DNA of 60,135 bases from Aliiroseovarius marinus (lineage in GTDB: Bacteria; Pseudomonadota; Alphaproteobacteria; Rhodobacterales; Rhodobacteraceae): positions 1,570-61,704 of the forward strand of contig NZ_ML178719.1 in NCBI RefSeq assembly GCF_004360145.1, written 5' to 3'. The notes under the pieces are model-generated. The model did not search any database and was not told where the DNA came from. It saw nothing but the letters and a program-made list of their open reading frames with translations. Within the stretch, counting starts at the first letter, position 1; each line of letters begins with the position of its first letter. Both the position numbers and the translations under genes were made by a program. Below are positions 53,129 through 60,135 of this stretch, piece by piece.

Positions 53129-53159
53129 CCCTGCATAACAAACGCGAAAAGGGGTTGGC

Positions 53160-54503
53160 ATGTTCGATCAAACACAGGGACAGCGAAAGAGAATTGCAAT
53201 CGTCGGGGGTGGCATTTCGGGCCTCTCCGCCGCCTACTATCTGTCCCCCTACCACGACGTCACCCTGTTTGAGGCCGCCCCTCGCCTGGGCGGGCACGCC
53301 CGCACCGTTATGGCAGGCAAGAATGGCGATCAGCCGGTCGACACGGGCTTTATCGTGTTCAACTACGCCACCTACCCGTTCCTGACCCAGCTGTTTCGCG
53401 AGCTTGATGTGCCCGTCATCAAAAGCGAGATGAGCTTTGGGGCCAGCATCGACAATGGGCGTCTGGAATACGGTCTGAACACCCTGCGCGCCATCACTGC
53501 GCAGAAAAGCAACCTCCTGCGCCCCCGATATTATCGCATGATCGCCGACATCCTGCGTTTCGGAAAACGTGCCGAGGCCGCCGCGACTGACGACGACAAA
53601 ACCATCGGGGATCTGGTGGACGAGCTGGGCCTGAGCCGGACCTTTCGCGACGACTATTTGATGCCGATGTGCGGTGCGATCTGGTCCACCCCTGTGGCCG
53701 AGGTCGACGAATTCCCTGCAAAATCTCTGGTCCGCTTCTTCCGCAACCACGCGCTTCTCGCCGGTACAGGCGAGCATCAGTGGTGGACCGTCAAAGGCGG
53801 CAGCATCGAGTATGTCCGCAGGCTGGAAGCCGCTTTGATCGCGCGCGGGGTCACCTTGCGCACCGGCACCCCGGTGGAGAGCGTGACGCGCAGCGCCTTT
53901 GGCGACAGCCTTGTGGCAGAAGGCGCGCCGCCTCAGCCCTTTGACGAACTCATTCTAGCCTGCCATTCGGATCAGGCGTTGGCCATTCTGGGAAGCGACG
54001 CCCGCCCAGACGAGGTAGCAGCCCTTGGCAGCATCCGCTATCAGCCCAACAAAGCCGTCCTGCATTGCGACCCCGCCCAGATGCCCCGCCGCCGCGACTG
54101 CTGGTCCAGCTGGGCTTATCGCTCGCAGAATGGGGCCATCGGCGTCACCTATTGGATGAACCGTCTGCAGAACATTCCCGAAGACGATCCGCTGTTCGTC
54201 ACCCTGAACCCGTCGACCGAGATCCCTGCCGACGCGATCTATGACGAGGTGGAATTTGCCCATCCCGTCTTTGACCGCGCCGCGTTGAAGGCGCAGCAGG
54301 ACATCCGCGCCATGCAAGGCAACAACAACACCTGGTTTACCGGCGCCTGGAACCGTCACGGGTTCCACGAAGACGGCATCGCCAGCGCCATGCGCATCGT
54401 GCGCGCCCTGAACAACCGCCACACCACCAAAGGAGAGCCCCATGCGATTTGCGGACAAGAAACTGAAGTCACAATTCCTGTCGACCTGCGCGCGTCTGCA
54501 TGA
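53160..54503 (+). CDS. FAD/NAD-dependent oxidoreductase (COG2907), UfaD-like
   Basis: Protein of 447 residues. Dinucleotide fold at the start (I-A-I-V-G-G-G-I-S-G-L-S-A-A-Y) followed by G-L-L-like R-L-G-G-H-A-R-T; amine-oxidase / desaturase-type flavoprotein. In Rhodobacter sphaeroides a sigma-E-dependent flavoprotein in the equivalent gene set (UfaD) takes part in desaturating the methylated acyl chain on the way to furan fatty acids. Same gene neighbours and promoter type support an equivalent role here, by context only. Its last 62 bases overlap the next gene. Confidence 0.82.
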   Translation: MFDQTQGQRKRIAIVGGGISGLSAAYYLSPYHDVTLFEAAPRLGGHARTVMAGKNGDQPVDTGFIVFNYATYPFLTQLFRELDVPVIKSEMSFGASIDNGRLEYGLNTLRAITAQKSNLLRPRYYRMIADILRFGKRAEAAATDDDKTIGDLVDELGLSRTFRDDYLMPMCGAIWSTPVAEVDEFPAKSLVRFFRNHALLAGTGEHQWWTVKGGSIEYVRRLEAALIARGVTLRTGTPVESVTRSAFGDSLVAEGAPPQPFDELILACHSDQALAILGSDARPDEVAALGSIRYQPNKAVLHCDPAQMPRRRDCWSSWAYRSQNGAIGVTYWMNRLQNIPEDDPLFVTLNPSTEIPADAIYDEVEFAHPVFDRAALKAQQDIRAMQGNNNTWFTGAWNRHGFHEDGIASAMRIVRALNNRHTTKGEPHAICGQETEVTIPVDLRASA

Positions 54504-55599
54504 CGGCCAACTGACCCTACGCACCCCGGAAGGCGAACGCTTTCAGTTCGGCACATCTGGCCCCGAGGCCGAGATGGTGATCCGCGACTGGTCTGCCGTG
54601 TCTGCGCTGGCCGCGCATGGTCAGGTCGGGCTGGGCGAGGCGTATGTGCAGGGCCTGTGGGATACGCCCTCGATCGAAGGGCTTGTGGCGCTCGCGATGC
54701 GCAACCGCGACCAACTGGGCGCGTTCGACAAAGCCAGCCCCTTCAATCAGGCGAAATTCCGTCTGGTCGATACGATCCTACGCGCCAATTCGCGCCGTGG
54801 ATCGCGCAAGAACATCCGCTCGCATTACGATGTGGGGAACGAGTTCTACGCGCTGTGGCTGGACGAAGGGATGACCTATTCGTCGGGCATTTTCGACACG
54901 GGCGATAACGATCTTTCCCGTGCCCAGAAGAACAAGAATGACCGGGCGCTATCGCGTCTCAGCGATGGGGCGCGGACGCTGGAAATTGGCTGCGGCTGGG
55001 GCGGGTTTGCAGAGGCTGCCGCCGATGCAGGCCGAGACGTGACCGGCGTGACCATCTCGCGCAATCAACACAACTACGCCGACAGCCGCCTTGACGGTCG
55101 TGCGGATATTCAACTGCGCGACTACCGCGACATTGAAGGCCAATATGACAACATCGTCTCGATCGAGATGATCGAAGCTGTGGGGGCGCGCTATTGGCCC
55201 AGCTATTTCTCGGTTCTGAAAAATAAGCTGGCCGAAGGTGGTCGTGTACTGTTGCAGGCCATTACCGTACAGGACGCGTTCTTTGACACCTACAAGACGT
55301 CCTCGGACTACATCCGCCAATACGTCTTTCCGGGGGGCATGTTGCTGTCTGACGCGGTGATCGCGGATCAAGCGGGCCGTGCGGGCCTGAAGGTCAACGA
55401 CAACCACGCCTTTGGCCAAGACTATGCCAAAACCTGCCGCATCTGGTCCGAACGTCTGGTCGCACGCAAACTCAAGATCACCGAGCTGGGCTATGGCGAG
55501 GCGTTCTTCCGCAACTGGCAATACTACCTCGAAATCTGCGCGGCATCCTTCGCCGTGGGCCACACAAATGTTGTGCAAGTGGAGCTGGCCCATGCTTAG
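54442..55599 (+). CDS. Cfa-family SAM methyltransferase, UfaM-like
   Basis: Protein of 385 residues. GGAGAG precedes the ATG at 54442. Class I methyltransferase with L-E-I-G-C-G-W-G-G-F (SAM loop), N-I-R-S-H-Y-D-V-G-N-E-F-Y, G-M-T-Y-S-S-G and I-E-M-I-E-A-V-G, as in cyclopropane-fatty-acid synthases. In the sigma-E setting of Rhodobacter the homologous enzyme (UfaM) methylates the double bond of vaccenoyl chains, giving a branched unsaturated acid. It may also be a true cyclopropane synthase; the context favours the first. Confidence 0.85.
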   Translation: MRFADKKLKSQFLSTCARLHDGQLTLRTPEGERFQFGTSGPEAEMVIRDWSAVSALAAHGQVGLGEAYVQGLWDTPSIEGLVALAMRNRDQLGAFDKASPFNQAKFRLVDTILRANSRRGSRKNIRSHYDVGNEFYALWLDEGMTYSSGIFDTGDNDLSRAQKNKNDRALSRLSDGARTLEIGCGWGGFAEAAADAGRDVTGVTISRNQHNYADSRLDGRADIQLRDYRDIEGQYDNIVSIEMIEAVGARYWPSYFSVLKNKLAEGGRVLLQAITVQDAFFDTYKTSSDYIRQYVFPGGMLLSDAVIADQAGRAGLKVNDNHAFGQDYAKTCRIWSERLVARKLKITELGYGEAFFRNWQYYLEICAASFAVGHTNVVQVELAHA

Positions 55600-56086
55600 G
55601 CCCGTGCTTCTTTGCCTGCTGATCATGGTGGGCCACGCCGTTAACGCCTCGCCGGTCAATTCGGCTCTGCCGGATGCCGAACTGCGGGGCGAGGCAACGC
55701 TGCGGTTCCTTGGCTTTCCGCTCTACAAGGCGCGGCTGTTCACTCCGTCGGGTGCGCGCCTTGACTGGAACAAGGACTTCGCGCTGGAACTGACCTATCT
55801 GCGCAACTTGACCGCTTATGACCTTGTGGAAGGCACCATGCGAGAATTCGCGCGCACCGGCGGCACCCTGCCCGTGCGCGCACAGCTGAATCAGTGTTTC
55901 TTCGATGTGCGCAAAGGCGACCGTTATACCGCAGTCTCGGATGTTCCTAACACGTTGACCTTCTGGCGGAATGACACCCGGACCTGCACCCTGTCGCATC
56001 CCCAGATCAAGGCCCGCTTTATGGGGATCTTTCTGGGCGACAACACACGCTCGCGTCGCTTCACCAGCCTACTGCGGAGCGACTGA
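55592..56086 (+). CDS. Chalcone-isomerase-like periplasmic protein
   Basis: Protein of 164 residues with a signal peptide ending near V-N-A (residue 18). Contains A-T-L-R-F-L-G-F-P-L-Y-K-A-R-L-F-T and L-E-L-T-Y-L-R-N, the chalcone-isomerase-fold pattern of bacterial homologues. In such folds the role is usually fatty-acid binding rather than isomerisation. Expected in the periplasm, where it might carry a modified acyl chain; inferred. Overlaps its neighbours by eight and one bases. Confidence 0.8.
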   Translation: MLRPVLLCLLIMVGHAVNASPVNSALPDAELRGEATLRFLGFPLYKARLFTPSGARLDWNKDFALELTYLRNLTAYDLVEGTMREFARTGGTLPVRAQLNQCFFDVRKGDRYTAVSDVPNTLTFWRNDTRTCTLSHPQIKARFMGIFLGDNTRSRRFTSLLRSD

Positions 56087-57312
56087 TGACCTATCCGCGT
56101 GTCAGTCTTTATGCCCTGATGCTGGCTGCTGCTGGCATACCGCTATATATCCACCTGCCCCGGTTTGCCTCGGTGAACCTTGGGCTGGGGCTTGGGGCGG
56201 TGGGGGCAATTCTGCTGGCGATCCGTCTGGTTGACCTTGTCCAAGACCCGCTGATCGGCTGGGCCATCGACCGCTGGCCGCGCGCGCAAAGCGTCTTTGC
56301 CGTGACCGCCGCGCTTGGTCTTGCGGTGGGCTTCCCCCTGCTCTTCACCCTTGCCCCAGGTCCGAGTGTTACGACCGAGCTCGTCCTGATCCTGATCCTG
56401 CTGTTTTCCGCCTACAGCCTTGGGATGATCCTGCTTTACGGCCGCAGCGCGACATTGGCAAACAGCCCAACCCCGCGCGCGCTGATGACACTGGCCGCGT
56501 ACCGAGAGGTCGGCATGTTGGGCGGCGTGATCCTTGCGGCAATGGCCCCGGCGCTTCTGGCCGCGATGGGTGCCCGCGCGCAGGGCTATCCCAGCTTCGG
56601 CGTGTTTCTAGGCGTGCTGGCCGTCGCCACCGCGCTTCTGACCCTTCCGATCTGGCGCCGCACGCCCCTTCCCGGCGATCGCCTGAGCTTTCAGGGTCTT
56701 GTTCAGGCCGGTGCGCTGAAACTGCTTGCGCTGGCCTTGGTCAACAGCCTGCCCGTCGCGATCACGTCGACGCTGTTTCTGTTCTTTGTCGAGGACCGCC
56801 TGCAGCTTCCTGATCGGGCCGGACCGCTCTTGATCCTGTTCTTCCTCAGCGCCGGGGTCAGCGTGCCGCTCTGGACCCGCATCGCCCATGCCGTCGGCCC
56901 GAAACGCACACTGCTGATCGCCATGCCGCTGGCCATTCTGGGCTTTATCGGTGCGGCATTTCTTGCGCCGGGCAACCTGTTCGGGTTCGCGGTGATCTGC
57001 GTGGCCTCCGGCGCAGCCCTCGGCGCGGATATGGTGATCCTTCCCGCGATGTTTTCGGTCGTGCTGACGCGGGCGGGGCTGAAACCTTCGCTGGCCTTTG
57101 GGATCTGGTCATTTGCCGGGAAGCTCGGGCTTGCGCTGGCGGCCTTCGCGACCTTGCCGCTGCTCGAACGAAACGGCTTTACCCCCGGCGGCATCAACAG
57201 CGCAGACGCTCTTGCCGCGCTGAATATCTCGTACGCCATTATTCCCTGCATTCTGAAACTCGGCGCTCTGGCCATGGTGCTTGCGCTGCCTACAGAGGAC
57301 CAAACCCCATGA
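56086..57312 (+). CDS. MFS transporter
   Basis: Protein of 408 residues with about twelve hydrophobic segments. Motifs V-D-L-V-Q-D-P-L-I-G-W-A-I-D-R-W between helices 2 and 3 indicate the GPH/sugar:cation-symporter-like branch of MFS. Its cargo is unknown. Location inside the sigma-E lipid operon suggests lipid or lipid-precursor movement, but this is a guess. TGATG overlap upstream and ATGA downstream. Confidence 0.88.
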   Translation: MTYPRVSLYALMLAAAGIPLYIHLPRFASVNLGLGLGAVGAILLAIRLVDLVQDPLIGWAIDRWPRAQSVFAVTAALGLAVGFPLLFTLAPGPSVTTELVLILILLFSAYSLGMILLYGRSATLANSPTPRALMTLAAYREVGMLGGVILAAMAPALLAAMGARAQGYPSFGVFLGVLAVATALLTLPIWRRTPLPGDRLSFQGLVQAGALKLLALALVNSLPVAITSTLFLFFVEDRLQLPDRAGPLLILFFLSAGVSVPLWTRIAHAVGPKRTLLIAMPLAILGFIGAAFLAPGNLFGFAVICVASGAALGADMVILPAMFSVVLTRAGLKPSLAFGIWSFAGKLGLALAAFATLPLLERNGFTPGGINSADALAALNISYAIIPCILKLGALAMVLALPTEDQTP

Positions 57313-57863
57313 AACTCCTCACAGCTTTCCTTGTCTTGGTCCTTGTGGCCATCGTCGCCCGAAACATATTCTTCAGCTTCAAGGCGCAGGCCCCTGCGGA
57401 TTATGCCGACACCGGACCCGCCATATCATTGACCGAACACCTGTCCGGCGAAATCCTGTCCGAGGGCCTGATCTATGGCCCCACCGGTCGCGTCACCAAC
57501 AGCTTCACCGCCCGCATGGTCGGCCAGTGGGAGGGCAAAACCGGCACCCTGACCGAGGACTTCACCTATTCCAACGGCCGCACGCAAGCGCGCAAATGGT
57601 TCCTGACCTTGGGTGACAACAACACCTTCACTGCGACCGCCGATGACATCGTCGGCACAGCACAGGGCACGGTGTCCGGGTCGACCATCAAGATGACCTA
57701 TGACATCGTCCTGCCGGCCGAGGCCGGGGGCCACACGCTCAGCGTGACCGACTGGCTCTACATGACCGAAAGCGGCGTGATCCTGAACCGCTCGGAAATG
57801 CGCAAATTCGGCATCAAGGTGGCTGAACTGGTGGCCACCATGCGGCCCGATCCAACCCGTTGA
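57309..57863 (+). CDS. DUF3833 family protein, membrane-anchored
   Basis: Protein of 184 residues. An N-terminal hydrophobic helix (5-18) without a lipobox anchors it. The body has L-S-G-E-I-L-S-E-G-L-I-Y-G-P-T-G and L-T-E-D-F-T-Y-S-N-G and the R-K-W pattern of DUF3833. Paralogue of the next gene. Probably faces the periplasm; function unknown. Confidence 0.82.
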   Translation: MKLLTAFLVLVLVAIVARNIFFSFKAQAPADYADTGPAISLTEHLSGEILSEGLIYGPTGRVTNSFTARMVGQWEGKTGTLTEDFTYSNGRTQARKWFLTLGDNNTFTATADDIVGTAQGTVSGSTIKMTYDIVLPAEAGGHTLSVTDWLYMTESGVILNRSEMRKFGIKVAELVATMRPDPTR

Positions 57864-57890
57864 TCCCAAACGAAGCAGGAGGACAAGATC

Positions 57891-58433
57891 ATGCTGACCG
57901 GAAAGAAACGCATATTCGCAGCGCTGGCTGTGGCAGCTGTGACCTTATCCGCCTGCGCAGGACGGCCGGATCTGCAAGATCCCCCGCTGTCGGATCGCGA
58001 ACTTAATCTTGAGGAGTTCTTTGAAGGGGAATCCGTTGCCCGCGGTCAGTTTCAAGACCTGTTTGGGACGGTGCAACGCCGGTTCGATGTGGAAATCACA
58101 GGCGACTGGGATGGCCAGACGCTGACCTTGGTCGAAGATTTCACCTATGACGACGGCGAAACCGAACAGCGCATCTGGACGCTTGAAAAGACCGGCGAGG
58201 ACACATGGCAAGGCACCGCTCCGGGGGTGATTGGCACCGCAACAGGACGCGAGAATGGCGACACCTTCAATTGGGCCTATCGCATTGATCTACCTGTCAG
58301 AAAGGGCACGATGCGTGTCGATTTCGATGACTGGATGTGGATGCTGAGCGATGACCGCGTGCTCAATCGCGCCTACGTCTCGCGATACGGTGTGCGCATT
58401 GGTGAAGCGATCATCGTGTTTGAGAAAAAGTAA
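57891..58433 (+). CDS. DUF3833 family lipoprotein
   Basis: Protein of 180 residues with a lipobox L-S-A-C (Cys22), so it is an exported lipoprotein. Shares F-x-G-E-S-V-A-R-G-Q-F-Q-D, L-V-E-D-F-T-Y-D-D-G and W-M-W-M-L-S-D-D-R-V-L-N-R with its neighbour and with DUF3833 proteins found in the same operon in other proteobacteria. AGCAGGAGGA precedes the ATG. It ends seven bases from the stop of the converging adenylation gene. Confidence 0.87.
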   Translation: MLTGKKRIFAALAVAAVTLSACAGRPDLQDPPLSDRELNLEEFFEGESVARGQFQDLFGTVQRRFDVEITGDWDGQTLTLVEDFTYDDGETEQRIWTLEKTGEDTWQGTAPGVIGTATGRENGDTFNWAYRIDLPVRKGTMRVDFDDWMWMLSDDRVLNRAYVSRYGVRIGEAIIVFEKK

Positions 58434-58440
58434 GCAGGTC

Positions 58441-60135
58441 TTACGCCCCGCGCACCCTCAGCGCCACGTCGATCGAGCGTGCCAAATCGCCAACGGTATC
58501 TGGCTCGAAATACTCTCCGTGATCGCCGGGGATGATGTCGAAACTGGGGGCTGCGTGAAGTTTTTGCCATTCGGCGACCGGATCGTCGCGGGTGAAGAAC
58601 GGATTGAAGCGATGGCTTTCGCGGCCGAACACCATGTGAAGTGGCCCCGCATAGGGCGCTAAAGGCTCTGCTTCCAGTAAGATCAGATTGGCCGGGTGGT
58701 CGCTCTGATCGTTCCACACCCGCACCATTCGTTCCGCAATGGGACCCGCGCCGCAATTCCCGCCAAACCCTGCCAGATCGGCTTGGCCTGCGTCTTTTAG
58801 GCAGCTCAGATAAAGATCCGCCAGATCATCAATATAGTCCTGCCGAAGCGACCGGTCTCCAAGCACAAAGTTCAACGAGCGAAGCGCGATCAAGGGCTGG
58901 TCGGGATCCAACCCCGCCGCCAAGGCAACGGGTTCGCGCGTATCGTTGAAGCACCAGACCAAAGGCGGGCGCGATCCAGTCAGGTTAAACCCGTACACCG
59001 GCAATCGGTCTGACAAGCGGGTTCCCGGCCAGTCCCGTGTCATCTGATTGAGACGCTGCACGATATCCTCGAACGCCACGCCATCGGGCAACGGCCGGAC
59101 CTCATTGGCGTCATTGACTGGCCTGAGTTTCTTGGCTGCGGCGCGCAGCCGTCTTTGAACCCCTTTCGCAATGCGTTGCACTGTCCATCTGGGGGCAGGT
59201 TTCGGGGGCTGAGGCGTGACGGCGACGTCGCGCTTCTGTCGGATCATCGCCGCCATGCCTGCGACCGTTGCGCCCTGTTCAAAAATCACATCCGTCGCAA
59301 GCCAGATCCCTGTGACCTCCTCGATCGCCCCCAAAAGCCGCATGGCCTGCAGGGAATCCCCGCCTGCTTCGATGAAATTGGCGTTGGGGGATACGGCGTC
59401 CACGCCAAGGCATTCGGCCCAGAGCGTGGCAATGGTGCGTTCAAGCCCGGATTCCGGGGCCGGTGTCGGGTGAGTGCTTGGATCGGGATCGGTGGCCTCC
59501 GACAGCAGCCCATAATATTCGGGCGCCCCGATACGGTCCGGCTTGGTTGTCTTTCCCAGCGGAATATCCTTGGCGAAGAATAACGGGGTCGGCAGTTTGA
59601 ACGCGGCCAGACGCGTGCGCAGATGCGCCTTGATGTCATCCTCGGTCACGTCCTGACCGGACTTTGGCACCACAGCTGCTGCCGCGACCTGCCCAAGTGT
59701 CCGGTGCGGCATGGCAAAACTAATACTGTCCTGCACGGCCGGGTGCGCGCGGATCGCCTCCTCGATCTCGAAGGGCGAGATCTTTTCGCCGCCCCGATTG
59801 ATCAGCTCTTTCTTGCGCCCAACCAGTTCCAGCTGCCCATCCTCGTCCAGCTGGCCCATATCGCCGGTGTAGAACCACCCGTTACGAATGGATGCAGCGG
59901 TCGTTTCGGGGTCATTGTAGTATTCCGAGAACAGGTTGGTGCCACGCACCGCAATCTGACCCAGCGTGTTGGGCGGAAGGGCGGCGCCGTCGTCGTCATG
60001 AACCTCAAGCGCATAATGCAGCGACACGCCCACTTTGCCCGGAATGCGGCGCGCCGGGGGAAGCGGCGAGATGGTGATCAGCCCCGTTTCCGTCGATGTC
60101 AAGGGCGGCGCAAAAGTGGGCCAGTAGGGCGGCGT
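58441..60135 (-). CDS. NRPS-like adenylation - carrier - thioesterase protein (5' end outside window)
   Basis: The frame is open to the window edge, so only the last 564 residues are seen. Order: C-terminal part of an acyl/aminoacyl-adenylating domain (W-F-Y-T-G-D-M-G-Q-L, V-G-R-K-K-E-L-I-N-R-G-G-E-K-I-S, and a later K-T-T-K-P-D-R near the end of the domain), a phosphopantetheine carrier with G-G-D-S-L-Q-A-M-R, a linker and an alpha/beta-hydrolase thioesterase. The thioesterase nucleophile elbow reads G-F-G-G-N-C-G-A-G, so a Cys replaces the usual Ser; His is in P-G-D-H-G-E-Y. The product and substrate are unknown. It converges with the DUF3833 gene and shares no promoter with the sigma-E operon. 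Confidence 0.83.
   Translation of the reverse strand, partial: TPPYWPTFAPPLTSTETGLITISPLPPARRIPGKVGVSLHYALEVHDDDGAALPPNTLGQIAVRGTNLFSEYYNDPETTAASIRNGWFYTGDMGQLDEDGQLELVGRKKELINRGGEKISPFEIEEAIRAHPAVQDSISFAMPHRTLGQVAAAAVVPKSGQDVTEDDIKAHLRTRLAAFKLPTPLFFAKDIPLGKTTKPDRIGAPEYYGLLSEATDPDPSTHPTPAPESGLERTIATLWAECLGVDAVSPNANFIEAGGDSLQAMRLLGAIEEVTGIWLATDVIFEQGATVAGMAAMIRQKRDVAVTPQPPKPAPRWTVQRIAKGVQRRLRAAAKKLRPVNDANEVRPLPDGVAFEDIVQRLNQMTRDWPGTRLSDRLPVYGFNLTGSRPPLVWCFNDTREPVALAAGLDPDQPLIALRSLNFVLGDRSLRQDYIDDLADLYLSCLKDAGQADLAGFGGNCGAGPIAERMVRVWNDQSDHPANLILLEAEPLAPYAGPLHMVFGRESHRFNPFFTRDDPVAEWQKLHAAPSFDIIPGDHGEYFEPDTVGDLARSIDVALRVRGA

Noticed and set aside
1-60135. CRISPR array, prophage or insertion sequence
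   Set aside because: No regularly spaced direct repeats, cas genes, transposase, integrase or phage structural genes were seen on either strand.

Overview
The window is a chromosomal segment of an alphaproteobacterium, almost certainly a marine Rhodobacterales (Roseobacter-group) species. The main reasons are GC-rich coding, small family-restricted proteins typical of that order (DUF6476, DUF6324, DUF2849, DUF934), GTTC-N7-GTTC LexA boxes, a tRNA-His with A73 and no G-1, and an RpoE-ChrR locus of the Rhodobacter type. No phage, insertion sequence or CRISPR array is visible. Genes are packed in operons with many ATGA or TAATG overlaps.

Layout. 1-1.6 kb: a lower-GC accessory stretch with two secreted proteins that share a Rap1a/Tai-like signature and a secreted thermonuclease, ending at a tRNA-Ser that looks like an island attachment point. 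2-8.5 kb: housekeeping genes (SPOR lipoprotein, dacC, tmk, holB, tatD, a PhnP-like hydrolase, an AEC transporter). 8.6-17.1 kb: a phenylacetate (paa) degradation cluster, thiolase-paaABCDE-ferritin-like-paaZ-paaX, with palindromic candidate operators upstream. 17.1-24.3 kb: rpoH, cls, rluD, tRNA-His, SOS-controlled mmcB, a rod-like candidate ncRNA (possibly 6S), coaD, a CBS protein and a LysR regulator. 24.5-30.5 kb: valine/isobutyrate catabolism (mmsA, then acyl-CoA dehydrogenase, 3-hydroxyisobutyryl-CoA hydrolase and mmsB) around a YbdK-type ligase. 30.5-38 kb: a Crp/Fnr regulator, a DUF2892 protein and a DctPQM TRAP transporter with a DctBD two-component system. 38-44 kb: a P450, an Lrp regulator and an assimilatory sulfate-reduction operon (DUF2849-cysI-cysH-DUF934-fpr). 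44-49.4 kb: the LexA-controlled mutagenesis cassette imuA-imuB-dnaE2. 49.5-58.4 kb: rpoE-chrR and its apparent regulon. 58.4-60.1 kb: the C-terminal part of an adenylation-carrier-thioesterase protein cut by the window edge.

The strongest system-level signal is at 49.5-58.4 kb. Four promoters of the form (T/A)GATCC-N18-TA(A/G)N were found: upstream of rpoE, upstream of a fasciclin protein, and on both sides of a divergent lipid-modification locus. That locus holds a flavoprotein, a Cfa-family methyltransferase, a DUF1365 protein, an SDR, a chalcone-isomerase-like protein, an MFS transporter and two DUF3833 proteins. It matches in content the sigma-E / singlet-oxygen locus that makes methylated furan fatty acids in Rhodobacter sphaeroides.

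Other items stand out. dctB is interrupted by a single in-frame TAG. Its partner DctD has lost the GAFTGA loop and a normal Walker A lysine, yet two tandem palindromes of the DctD type lie upstream of dctP. Two LexA boxes place mmcB and imuA-imuB-dnaE2 in one DNA-damage regulon. All assignments come from reading the sequence; no database search was run.
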